DNA from: Limnoperna fortunei
Taxonomy: Eukaryota > Mollusca > Bivalvia > Mytilida > Modiolidae
Length of the DNA stretch: 64,000 bases
Direction: 5' to 3'
NCBI GenBank assembly: GCA_944474755.1
Contig: OX104124.1
Span: forward strand, 248,001 to 312,000
Part shown: in pieces, positions 31,601-41,231 of the stretch
How positions within the stretch are numbered: the first letter of the stretch is position 1
Layout: the number at the start of each line of letters is the position of its first letter
Translations under genes and position numbers: made by a program
Notes under the pieces: model-generated
Seen by the model: the letters and a program-made list of their open reading frames with translations, nothing else
The model's database searches: none
What the model was told of the DNA's origin: nothing

Positions 31601-32329
31601 TGACTCACGGCAACTACAATCGTACACAATTCGAATTGGGGTGGTCGAAGAGTCTTTCCTAACTGCGTGATGCGGTATGTAGTGCACCTTGTTTACTGGC
31701 GTTTCACTAGGGTCAACTTTCTCGATAAATTCGCGTTTCTCTTGTTCAGCAATTATATCTCCATACATCTGTAGCATATTTCCATCTTTGCTTAATCTTT
31801 GTATCATGTTCAAAGTTCTTCGTTTCGCGATACCGTAATTTGTTGGTAGATCTTCAAATTCCTCTTTCCACGGCAATTTTGCGATGTATTGTTTGTCTTG
31901 ATACTCTATGCACTTGTCCATGTAGTCCTCGTAGAAATCAATTGCTGGGGATTTACCGGAATCTTCTGAATTTTTGACTCCCATCGATTCTAATTCCCAA
32001 AACTGTTCTAATTTGCACTCTTCGACGTTGTGTTGAAACAGAACATTTAGCATTGACGTCGATATCGTTTGACTTGAGGTTGACGTTGCGATTGGTCCAG
32101 AAAGTAAATAGCCTAATAGTGATTTAACTGCAGTAGGGCCTTGTCCTCGTACCGTATGATCTTGCACAATGTCCCAGTAATAGTCGGCACCAATCAACAT
32201 TGAAATCTTGAATTTATCATCATAAGAGACGGGATGGGCCAGTTTCAACCCACGTAAGTATTGTAATTTTGATGTCTTGTAATTTATGGTGTTGTCCAAA
32301 GGGGCTGCAATTGTGGGTACGATTAACAT
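28610..32329 (-). CDS. BEL/Pao pol: RT, RNase H, integrase
   Basis: 1239 codons starting at an ATG that overlaps the gag stop, in the -1 frame relative to gag. It opens with the region that normally follows the protease (IGADYYWDIV). RT follows (TTDIEKAF, then YVDN where the catalytic YxDD box lies), then RNase H (FTDAS, KLELMGA, WSDSQIVL), an integrase HHCC-like zinc region (CVVC), and the integrase core with D (GVDFAGP), D (SDNATTF) and E (WYGGMWERL) all present. The end is a DUF5641-like domain (GDVVQIHDE). No stop or frameshift breaks it. I saw no protease D-S/T-G site. Confidence 0.92.
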   Translation of the reverse strand: MLIVPTIAAPLDNTINYKTSKLQYLRGLKLAHPVSYDDKFKISMLIGADYYWDIVQDHTVRGQGPTAVKSLLGYLLSGPIATSTSSQTISTSMLNVLFQHNVEECKLEQFWELESMGVKNSEDSGKSPAIDFYEDYMDKCIEYQDKQYIAKLPWKEEFEDLPTNYGIAKRRTLNMIQRLSKDGNMLQMYGDIIAEQEKREFIEKVDPSETPVNKVHYIPHHAVRKDSSTTPIRIVYDCSCRESPNQPSINDCLKSVPPMLNDLTGILARFRLHPYAATTDIEKAFLNIRLHDDDKDVTRFFWLSDLKDPNSPLITYRFRVVLFGTTCSPFMLNATLMKHLQLDQSNTSQILKRDLYVDNVLSSFPDQQSLLTFYKESRPLLASAGFNLRSWSSNDMELQRLAASDQCMDTDENLKILGLKWNVQADKIMFQNNLSYDENSVCTKREILKQSSSVYDPLGILSPITVKTKILMQSFWEQKFEWDQPLPEDINLYWIEILDDLRKGLNIEIPRFLFRKRSTYINCQERSFSLHIFTDASQSAYGTCAYLVSDDESALVMARNRVAPLKRITLPKLELMGAVLGARLAKHLIHNLNLDTNTEVNFWSDSQIVLRWITSTKPLQTFIINRTKEILLCVSNQRWRYCPTDTNPADLLTRGTTYEKFTGADIWFTGPKWIRNKLDWPTWSGNQGESPEEMETDILTTVTNTNHTLLTSTMPEETGINQAIDIHRFSSLKRLLRVTSYVSRFIENCRTLRKERNISALSVSEINESLIKWIRVSQNEQFKDVLQYYTKKSQTKPAIVRQLNICMDEQEILRCQTRIQNAFLPDETKYPILLAANHRLTTLIIQDAHITQLHGGINDIVTRLRQKYWIPRIRQRVKVTLRKCVVCRKVTGHSYQQPETPPLPGDRVQESLPFSVTGVDFAGPLYVRNNDNSKAKVYICLFTCSTSRALHLEVVTSLSEESFIYAFRRFSSRRSVPRILISDNATTFVSSAKEINLLMDSTKDKLSQYGTDWKFIPRSAPWYGGMWERLIGLTKQCLRKSLGTNCIDMEQLITIITEIEAKLNDRPLTYVISELNEPEALTPSHLLQGRKITTLPYPKENIDILKNCENATHHSLNRSLRMQQQILDHFWLRWKREYLTSLKERHIATGKNEPSIRVGDVVQIHDEAPRTLWKLAVVEELIKGNDGIIRAVNLRTKHGRTNRPISKLYPLEVNENDTTLERLSKMKARENIQKWTINR

Positions 32330-33792
32330 ACGGGGGATACAGCTGTTTTTAATAAAACATCGTTTCTGGAATTCATAGAAGTATACATTGCAGTGGTGTC
32401 CTCGTTTTCTTGACTATTTACGGTAATTACGCTAGTTCTTGTGGCTGCACTTGTTTGTTCAAAGTTGACAACTTTCGTGTTTGATGTCGGGTTTGAAGTT
32501 CTACATAGGCTAGTGTGATGTTTGCTGTTACATTTGCGACATGTATATTTTGACTTGCATTCAGTGACCTTGTGGTTTCCAAAGCAATTGTAACACAGCT
32601 TCTTTTGTTTGATAATTGAATAACGATTTTCTGTTGTGACTACTTTCGGACATTCAGATGACGAATGTGACTCGTTGCAAAAGACGCATGTTTTTGTCTT
32701 GGTTTGTTTGCTTTGATTTCCGCGGTTGGGATTCTGTTTAAATTGAGATCTTGCACCAGCGTAGAAAGATGCAGTGGGTGTAAAATCATCTGGTACATTA
32801 AGCGTTCCAGTTTCTTGGACGAAAGTTTCCTTGGATATAGCTTCTCGTAATGACCTTATATCCCAAGATCGGTGACCATTTTCTCGAGTCATATTTTTAC
32901 GCATTTCTGTGGGTAATTTTCCGAAAATAATCGGGACTAATAGTGCTCCGAAGGTGTCTTGTGTTTGACCAAGCGATTCTAAACCGCGTATACTTGTTTC
33001 CATTTTGTCGAAGAAACTTCTCAGACTTGTTGCAGAAAGTGAAGGGTTAGGAAGCTCAAGAAGTGTTTTCATGTATGCATCGATAATCTGCTGTTTTTGA
33101 CCAAATCTGTTTTGTAATAGTTGGATTGCTTGTTCATAGTTTGCGCTAGTTAATGAAAGTCCGGCAATGCACTGTTCTGCTTTGTATGACAGCTGAGATT
33201 TAAGATAACTAAATCTTTGAACATTAGTTAATGACGGATTTGTATGAACTGTTGTTTGAAATGATTCCCAAAATGGTAGCCAATCTATGATATTTCCTGA
33301 AAATGACGGAAGGTCTAGCTTAGGAAGCCTATGATAGAAGTGCGACTGATTTGATGAGGATTCTCTTATGGGATTTACGGTAACATCAAATGAAGACTGA
33401 TCTATGTGTAATTCGGCATTTTGGTGATTTTCATTTGCGTTAATACTTTGACTTGTGTTTGGTTGTGTAACATCTTGAAAACAATGACTCACCGATGGCT
33501 GTATCTCGGAAAGCTCCTTTAACATATCTCTGTATTTCCTTATTGACATTTCCATATTACTTGTAAAATCGTCTGTATCTAGAATCTCTTGTTCAATGTC
33601 TTTCGGTTCTGTCAAATCCACGATCTGAGTGTCCAAGTTTTGAAGAATATCTGCTTTCTTCACCAAAGAATCGATAGCGTTGTTCAAGTCCCGACTGGAA
33701 ATATCATCTCTCTCAATTTTCTCCTCGGTTTTATGAATGAGTCTGGAAACGGCGCTTCTGTGTCCGCCTCGTACTGCTTTGAGTTTCTCCAT
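32323..33792 (-). CDS. BEL/Pao gag-like protein
   Basis: About 489 codons from the ATG at 33792; the open frame extends to 33810 only with a GTG. Residues roughly 150-330 form the DUF1759 capsid-like region (LPKLDLPSFSGN...W...F). Zinc knuckles follow, with CxxCxxxH and CYNCFGNHKVTEC/CRKCNSKHHTSLC patterns. The frame ends SPVC-stop, and that TAA overlaps the next ATG. In this family gag and pol are commonly one polyprotein with an aspartic protease after the knuckles; here the frame stops just where that domain should begin. Confidence 0.9.
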   Translation of the reverse strand: MEKLKAVRGGHRSAVSRLIHKTEEKIERDDISSRDLNNAIDSLVKKADILQNLDTQIVDLTEPKDIEQEILDTDDFTSNMEMSIRKYRDMLKELSEIQPSVSHCFQDVTQPNTSQSINANENHQNAELHIDQSSFDVTVNPIRESSSNQSHFYHRLPKLDLPSFSGNIIDWLPFWESFQTTVHTNPSLTNVQRFSYLKSQLSYKAEQCIAGLSLTSANYEQAIQLLQNRFGQKQQIIDAYMKTLLELPNPSLSATSLRSFFDKMETSIRGLESLGQTQDTFGALLVPIIFGKLPTEMRKNMTRENGHRSWDIRSLREAISKETFVQETGTLNVPDDFTPTASFYAGARSQFKQNPNRGNQSKQTKTKTCVFCNESHSSSECPKVVTTENRYSIIKQKKLCYNCFGNHKVTECKSKYTCRKCNSKHHTSLCRTSNPTSNTKVVNFEQTSAATRTSVITVNSQENEDTTAMYTSMNSRNDVLLKTAVSPVC

Positions 33793-33803
33793 TCCAAATA
33801 TCC

Positions 33804-33818
33804 TGGTCACGGCACCAA
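33804..33818 (-). promoter_or_regulatory. Candidate primer binding site
   Basis: ttggtgccgtgacca directly inside the 5' LTR, the place and form expected for the tRNA primer site. Which tRNA is used cannot be told here. Confidence 0.55.
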
Positions 33819-33819
33819 A

Positions 33820-34019
33820 TGTGGCGATTTGTTGTGAGTGTGGTTAGTACTTCGCTTAGATAGATAGAAAATCAACTGATCGTTTCAAACTTGTATTGAA
33901 GACTAAAAACGTTGTTTACATGACGTTACAATGACAATAGACGTTACGTAGATAATGGTAACGTTAGTTACGTTCAAGACGTAAATGATTGTTCGTAATC
34001 GTTCGTAATCCTTGATACT
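33820..34019 (-). repeat. BEL/Pao 5' LTR
   Basis: Identical to 28257-28456. On the minus strand it ends ..cgccaca and is followed at once by the primer-binding-site-like sequence. Confidence 0.95.
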
Positions 34020-37000
34020 TGCATTCTGATTGGACAAAACAGTAAAAAATTCTGCGTTCGAACAATCTACTATGGTATTCTTTGAAAAGTATTACTATTT
34101 GCATTTCTCAATTATTATTCCAGCAGTCTGGTGTTTTAAAACAATTGGTAGTCGTAATTAAACTTTAGAAAATTATTTTTATGCCAAAGAATGCCATTTA
34201 GAACGGACAAAAAATAATTAAATGATAAAACCATATATTGTGTAATTTTTGCGCATTTCATCTGGGGTTGAATTATATTTGCTTTGTTGACCAATTTTAT
34301 CTGTAAACAATCCTCACACCAGTGATGTTTACGCCATATTTTCTTCATTTGACCGCCTGACACACGCACACACTCTCTCTCTCTCCCTATCGTGAAATTA
34401 TTGTCATACAAATGATCCTACACACAGGTAATTATGTCATTGGTATTTGTCGGAACGCCAAATGACTTACATGAGAAACAGTGGTTCGATAACACATTTT
34501 GTTTACTATACACGCACAGCAATGGGAAGTAAGATGATCTAGAGTAAAATTCGCTGATGGTTCAGTTGCAATAATTTATCCCCCCCCCCCCCTTTTTGGA
34601 ATAGCATAAACATTACAGATTTCAATTCACATTTAATTAGCATTTAATTGACATTTTGTGTTCATGTTAATACAATTCAAATCAAAATATTTTACTTCGA
34701 AGTAATCATTTTAAAAGATATTTAAATTATTAAAATAGCAAACTGTAATGAATATTACTTGATTTGCTTATTAAATTTATTAAACAAAGTAGGTGCTGTT
34801 TTGAACTTTTAAAATGTTAACTAACTTGTTTTCGAGTTACGCTACATCGCAAGTAAAAAACTACAACTCCGAGATATACATAGAAAGGTTTGTATTTTTT
34901 TATTTACCATTGTGGTCTTCAACTTCTCAACTAGCTCTTAATTTGGGGATATTTAAATATGTTTATTGTTAGCTCTATGATTTTTAAAGCCATTAATGCC
35001 TATCTTTTTTCTTTGCATCCGTCGTCATTCACGTGCAGACAGGAGATGGAGCTCTAATTGCAAAGTCTCTTTTTGATAATATCATATTGCTTAATAACAT
35101 GTTTAAAAAGTCCATGATTAATACATCAATGTAGCAGCCTTCTTATATTATAACCTTATATTCATTGGATACAGTTCGCAGCACGTTAATTATTTACCTC
35201 CCTCGCACACATTAATGAAAGAAAACGTTAATGTTTCTTTCTTTTGTTTGATATTTTTTTAAAGTTTTTTTCTTATTGTTGTTTTTCAGTTTCCGCTCTA
35301 CTTTACATACATCTCTAAGAGTTAAATGCGTCGACTATCTTTTTTAAAGATAGTACTTGTTTAACTATCCCGACATATATCTTGCTGTATGGTAGGTATA
35401 CATATATATGAAACTGGTTATATAGTTTGTTTACTTTTCAGCGATATTATATATATGGCGATCATGCAGTTTTGTTTGCTTTTGTTTGTTTGTTGGTAGT
35501 TGTTTCTTTTTCTTTTCTTTTTTATTTTGGTTGGGGGGGGGAGGGAAAAGAAGAAATGTCCGTAGAGAACCCAAGCGTTCAGGCATTAAGGTGAACCCCC
35601 CGGAATGACTCAAACCATGCCCGATAAGATCAACTTTTAACATCAGATCTATTTTCCGTTTACACTTTTTCAAATTGATTATGAAAAATCTTTATCTTTC
35701 ACATTTGCGTGACAGTTCTCAAGTAAACATCTTACTCAGTGTATCTCAGAAACATATTACAATCAATAAATTATACTTTTAAATAATGTTTTATGTTGGT
35801 CTTATATTGCAAAATTTTTCCAGAACTTAAATACTTTAAACTGGTCACATTCACACTATCACAAGGATCACAGGGATTACAAACTTAATAATATGAGTTC
35901 CCGAGATAAGTCATGGTATAAGGACAGATGCTTCTACTTTTATTTTCTGTTTATTTACATGCCGTGGACATTTTTAATGAATAGCGACTTTAGGAAAAGT
36001 TAATATCGCAGTGAAGGTCCTCTGTTATACATCTACGATAAGTTATTTTGAGCTGGTTACTTCTGAGACCCGGAATTTAGAATCTCCACTGGATATTTCA
36101 AATATTTTTAACCATGATTCGGATTTTTTTAACATACAAAAATAATTTAGCAAATAGGATATTTACACGGACATCGGTGGATATTATCACCAGCACTACT
36201 CTCTCGCATACAACTTTTTAAAAAAGAGAAAAGTAGTGTTCAGTTTAATTCAATCAAATCAAATACTGATATCTCAATTTTTGAGACTGCAAAGAGATCC
36301 ATTTTTTAACTAAATGAATAAAGTTACGTTTTTAACTAAATGAATAAAGTTACGTCACCCTTTGTTTTCATGTCCTTTTAAAAGAAAAGAAGGTATCAAA
36401 TTTAATCAGGGTCATTGAAGTTTATAAATAACTACCTGGGACAGGTGTGTCGAGGGTTTAGGTGGGGTGGGGTGTTTGTGGATTGAGAATTATAGACTTA
36501 AAAAGAATATAGAATTTTTTTTAATAAGATACCTTTATTATACTGCAAAATAAGTTAATATATCCATAAGTGGAAAATCAATAAAAATTAAAAATATTAA
36601 CAAGAGAAAACCCATCATCAGCATTAATGAAACTAACAATAATTTTTGACACATTTTTAACTATTATACGCAAAAACCATTATTCTAAAATTATCTAAAA
36701 TTTTGACGAAAGTAAACAACTTACCATTTTAACGAATTAGTAAACACCCTTTCACTATCAAGTCTCTTAAAGAACTACTTTTAAATGTCAGAGTATATAT
36801 TTATATTTTCAGAAGGCGATTCAATACATGAAATGGTTTCGTCATACTACTATAGATAATATTTTCTTTCATGCTAAAACATGTATTGCATAAATAAAAT
36901 GAGCCTTTTGATCTGTGATTGGAGGACCACAAAAAACGGGTGACAGACAAGCTGTTCAAATTAGTCCCATTGTAAGTTGATTAATAAGTCCAAAATTAAG

Positions 37001-37361
37001 TTGTCAATTTGCTCCTTATTTAAAATTTGTCTGACAAAATTAGAAAATTTTCAAAACGATTATGATAATTGCTGCATTCCTTGGACATTATTTGCAATGA
37101 TTCATGCAAAATATTAAATATAGGATATTTTCATATTCGGAAATGACTGGTAAATATTGTGTTAGAACAAAGGACGACATATTATTGAACTAAGCTGAGA
37201 AAACGAATTTTGCAGATCAAGGCAGACATAATACTTACAAAAACGAAGTATTTATGGACAACGGAACACTCCAATGTGTACAGTAGTCTTACCATTTTAA
37301 TACTGTATCTTAGATGTGTTTTGTTGAAAAATGAAGCAGGAGTCCTGACAAGAGGACCCCA
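34020..37361. other. Intergenic, no gene recognised
   Basis: AT-rich. Holds a C run (34580-34592), a short ct repeat near 34373, a G run near 35536 and a direct duplication of taactaaatgaataaagtta (36306-36353). No domain-bearing frame or convincing exon seen. Confidence 0.5.
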
Positions 37362-37401
37362 TGAATGAATGAATGAATGAATGAATGAATGAATGAATGA
37401 A

Positions 37402-37492
<91 letters not shown>

Positions 37493-37497
37493 ATGAA

Positions 37498-37584
<87 letters not shown>

Positions 37585-37586
37585 AT
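37362..37586. repeat. Tetranucleotide microsatellite, (aatg)n then (aata)n
   Basis: About 225 bp: some eight gaat units, then a long run of aata with one aatg interruption. It opens several minus-strand frames of FIYL repeats, which are artefacts. Confidence 0.97.
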
Positions 37587-37864
37587 CTCCCACGTATCTA
37601 GAATAAAATACACTAACATTTTGAATATATAATTTTTATTACTTAATTCTATAGACAGGTTGACTTACATTCTAGTTTGTATACATGCACGGATCAATGA
37701 GTTCCAATTTAGAAAATCCATAAATTAATCTGATTATGAAATGAACACTTAAGTGCGTTGTGACTTGTGTAATTTAGCATAAAATTCAGCCTAATATTAT
37801 TGTAAATTACATTGGCATAATTAGACAGAACACTATATAGGTATTGTATAGAAATTTGCGGAAC

Positions 37865-38275
37865 ATTGATTGATTGATTAATGGTGTTTAACGCCCGAGC
37901 AGCAATATTTCAGCTATATTCAGGCGATGAACATGAAATGGATGATAAAATGAACATGAAATGATGATGAATGAAAATGGGATGGAACACAAGGAAAAAT
38001 AGGGGTAACGGATTTTAGATTGCCACTGGCAAATGGGAGGATGAATAGGGTCGGGCAATTTAGCCTCCTGTAGCGGGATCGAAATCCCTACTCATAGCGA
38101 ATACTACAGCAGCGTTCTTTAACGTGCGAGGAACGTGGCATTTTTCCCAACACGGTGCACTAATATGGTTTGTGGTCAGGTTTTCCGTATTATGGCCCGA
38201 CAACCCCAGCTTGCCAGGGGTACCCCATTCAACCACCTGGGGCACAAATCCCAGTCGGTCTTTAGCGGAACATAA
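37865..38275 (-). repeat. SINE-related dispersed repeat with shared tail
   Basis: Read on the minus strand it ends in gggcgttaaacaccattaat and a (caat)n tail, like the SINE family here. Its upstream body (ggggtaccccattcaacc, cgtggcatttttcccaac) is different and longer, consistent with another short retroelement sharing a 3' end. Confidence 0.55.
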
Positions 38276-38604
38276 TCTGGTATCCTGTTACTGACACATA
38301 TTTTCTACCGTTCTACATTTGCATTAAATAACTTTATAATTTTTTAATTCATGTAATTCCGGCAATTTTAATGACATAAATTGAAAATATAACAATTGAA
38401 TGCATTCTTTCGAACTTTATAGACGTATTGTTTTTCTTCATGTGATAATCTACTTAGACTTCGTCTCGTGTAATAATTTTTTTTCCTTAATATAAGGAGG
38501 TATGATTACATTATCATATACTTATCTATAATAGGATTTGCATATTGTCAGATTGTATTTGACATGAAATATAAACGTCTGCATCTATAGATACATTGCC
38601 AACG

Positions 38605-38725
38605 ACTGAAGCTTAACGGGTTGTTGACGATGGAAACACAAATGAATTCGTTTAAAATCTTATATTCATTATCTGTTGCAAATTAACAAAATTGTTAAAT
38701 GTACTCATTTAAGTCAATTATCCTA
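38605..38725. repeat. Repeat flanking LINE remnant, left copy
   Basis: ttgttgac..atggaaacacaaatg, gaattcgtttaaaat and tgtactcatttaagtc recur at 40470-40580 on the other side of the LINE remnant. Confidence 0.7.
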
Positions 38726-38756
38726 ATTGCCGAAAGTATATGATAAAAAGATAAAT

Positions 38757-38870
38757 ATATGGTCTAATCCATATCGACCTGGGTATCATCCCTCGACCCA
38801 TATTAGACCTTGACTGTGTCATATGGGGGTCTCTTGCTGATACCCAGGACGATCTTAATTAGCCCATATA
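38757..38870. other. Imperfect palindrome, 33 bp arms
   Basis: The arm ending cctgggtatca (38788) pairs with tgatacccagg starting at 38838. The central 49 bp contains further copies of the arm sequence (cgacccatattagacc). Confidence 0.7.
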
Positions 38871-38979
38871 TTAAGCTATAATTATCCTATATTTTTTTCT
38901 AACTAAAAGGATTTTTGCATATTATATATGACCGGAAATGACCAACCTGTATTGTATACCCCTTAATAACCTCGTATTA

Positions 38980-40375
38980 GGTATAGAAAGATTAGATAAG
39001 CAGTGAAACATTGAGAGCTATAGACAACAGAAAGAAGATGAAGAGTGAAGTAAACTGCACAAAATCTGTAAAAATACGTGCCATGAAACAACATAAGTAC
39101 AAAGAAATGGATAGAGAAGTGAAAAAAAGGGCTAGAGCAGATAAGATCCATAGCATTGATAGAGGCTGAGGATGCATCAAAGAGAAATGATATGGGAACC
39201 CTGTACAAGAGAACTAAAGAAAAGACAGCCAGCAGTCGGAGTGAAGGATAGGAAAATGAATAGGAAAATGAATCTGCTTACAGAGTAGGATAATGATGAA
39301 AAAACACCTTGACGAAGTATTGAACGGAGAAAACCACTGTACATGTAACGAAGATGTAGATGAAAACGAGTAAGACGACAACATTGAGACATTTGAGGAA
39401 TTGACACGGGTCCTTTACGGAGAAAGAGGTGAAAGCAGGCAGCATATAGAAAAGGATATAGTACAGCTGAGCAGATCTTTACTGCGAAACATTGTTGAAC
39501 AGAGCACTGAGAGGCAGTCATCACTGTACATAAACTTGATCAACTTTAAGATCAATCTCCACGCAAAGGATTCTGGGTATCCTACGTCAACCACAGTCAC
39601 CTCTGCCATACCATTGGTTGACATTGTGAGAGATATCTCTCATGGCGGATAAGCTTCGCGTACAAACGCAGTAATTTCAATGTAAAAATGTATCAAAGGT
39701 GTTTTAAAGACTATATAAAAATAAATAAGATCTCGTGAATTATTTTACAAACATCGTTCTTTGTTTACCAACGTCACGAGCAGACGACAAATGTAGTCCC
39801 GCAGTAAATGGAGGATGACGTGTGGCAGAGGTTATATCTGGGAACCAGTTATGTTCTCTGTGCCGGAGAGTGCTTTAAGATAGCATTAGATACTGTAGAC
39901 AGAGAGAAGCTTTGCAAAATCCTTAAGTAATACGGAATTCCTGATATATTTTATTGCCACCATAAGGGGAATGTACAACGACAGCACTAACTCTGTCATC
40001 AACAACCGGCAGACATCTGGTTCGTTCGCTGTCAAGACAAGAGTAAGACAAGGATGCGCTATGTCAGGTTCTAGTGTATTATTGATGTAGACTGGATTAT
40101 GAGGAAAACAATTGAGGGAAAAAGAACTGGAATAAGATTGGAGTTTACCACAAAGCTTGAAGATTTGGACAATGCAGAAATTATCGCCCTCCTATCTAGC
40201 AGATAAGAACACATGCAATAGAAAACTGGGAGATTGTGTAAACATCCCGAAAGCGGAGAAAACTGGGGTGGCAAACATGGAACGAAGCTGGTGTGGTATC
40301 CAAATACAGATGTTGATGGCGAAGGATGCTGTCAAGCCTTATGAGCCGACCATGGCTCGAAGAGGATAAGTAAGT
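38980..40375 (+). pseudogene. Degenerate LINE endonuclease-RT ORF, interrupted by a MITE
   Basis: Broken plus-strand frames give KQHKYKEMDREVKKRARADK, then NDMGTLYKRTKEKTASSR, then SLYINLINFK. After the MITE at 39553-39872 come DTVDREKLCKILK, RVRQGCAMSG and WIMRKTIEGKRTGIRLEFTT plus KLEDLDNAEIIALL, where the catalytic FADD-type box has become NAEI. Many stops, and part of the palm region missing. The order matches the linker, fingers and palm of a LINE RT of the RTE/CR1-like kind common in molluscs; the clade is not certain. Confidence 0.8.
39553..39872 (+). mobile_element. 320 bp MITE, copy A, 9 bp target duplication
   Basis: Starts caatctccacgcaaag; its end, read inverted, is cactctccggcgcagag, so imperfect inverted termini of about 16 bp. 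It is flanked by ctttaagat at 39544-39552 and 39873-39881. Inserted in the LINE remnant, whose protein similarity continues across it. 9 bp duplications point to Mutator-like or possibly Merlin-like transposases. Confidence 0.92.
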
Positions 40376-40469
40376 AAAGGTGGATCTCATGCAAAACTCC
40401 CATATTTAGCTTCCGCTTGCACTTTACTTCCGGTACGTCTGCATCAATCTAAGCATTCTCAATGGTTGA

Positions 40470-40580
40470 GCCTAAACGTTTTGTTGACCTTAGAAACACA
40501 GAGGAATTCGTTTAAAATATTATTCGTTATTAGTTGCAAAATAATGAAATTGTTATATGTACTCATTTAAGTCTGTCATC
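40470..40580. repeat. Repeat flanking LINE remnant, right copy
   Basis: Right-hand partner of 38605-38725. It runs straight into the first unit of the 48 bp array. Confidence 0.7.
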
Positions 40581-40713
40581 CTGGGTTTCCGGAGACTATT
40601 ATAATGCTGATCATGGTAGGAATCAACCCTAGGTTTCCGGAGACTATTATAATGCTGCTCAGGGTAGGAATCAACCCTAGGTTTCCGGAAACTATTATAA
40701 TGCTTATCATGGT

Positions 40714-41024
40714 CAATCTCCACGCAAAGGATTCTGGGTATCCTACGTCAACCACAATCACCTCTGCCATACCATTGGTTGACATTGTGAGAGATATCAC
40801 TCATGACGGATAAGCTACATAGTAATTTCAATGTAAAAATGTATCAAAAGTGTTTAAAAAGACTATATAAAAATAAATAAGATCTCGTGTGTTATTTTAC
40901 AAACATCGTTCTTGGTTTACCAACGTCACGGGAAGACGACAAATGTAGTCCCGCAGTAAATGGAGGATGACGTGTGGCAGAGGTTATATCTGGGAACCAG
41001 TTATGTTCTCTGTGCCGGAGAGTG
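40714..41024 (+). mobile_element. MITE copy B in the 48 bp array, 9 bp target duplication
   Basis: 311 bp, same termini as copy A. It is flanked by tatcatggt at 40705-40713 and 41025-41033, a sequence belonging to the array unit. A stretch equivalent to ttcgcgtacaaacg in copy A is deleted. Confidence 0.92.
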
Positions 41025-41231
41025 TATCATGGTAGGAATCAACCCTGGGTTTCCGGGGACTATAATGCTGCTCAGGGTAGGAATCAACCCTAGGTTTCCG
41101 GGGACTATTATAATGCTGATACATGGCAGGAATCTACCCTAGGTTTCCGGGGACTATTATAATGCTGATACATGGCAGGAATCTACCCTAGGTTTCCGGG
41201 GACTATTATAATGCTGATACATGGCAGGAAT

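Larger units (their letters stand above)
28257..34019 (-). mobile_element. BEL/Pao LTR retrotransposon, 5763 bp, recent insertion
   Basis: Two 200 bp LTRs, identical base for base on inspection, bracket a gag ORF and a pol ORF read on the minus strand. Order: LTR, primer-binding-site-like tttggtgccgtgacc, gag (DUF1759-like with zinc knuckles), RT, RNase H, zinc-binding plus DDE integrase, DUF5641-like end, LTR. RT-before-integrase with these gag and C-terminal domains is BEL/Pao. Outside the LTRs cttgc occurs on both sides (28252-28256 and 34018-34022 region), giving a 4-6 bp target duplication with ambiguous edges. The protease core appears absent at the gag/pol junction. Confidence 0.93.

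Noticed and set aside
37182..37619. 145-codon minus-strand frame rich in FIYL repeats
   Set aside because: It is the translation of the aata tetranucleotide microsatellite; the same peptide arises in more than one frame.
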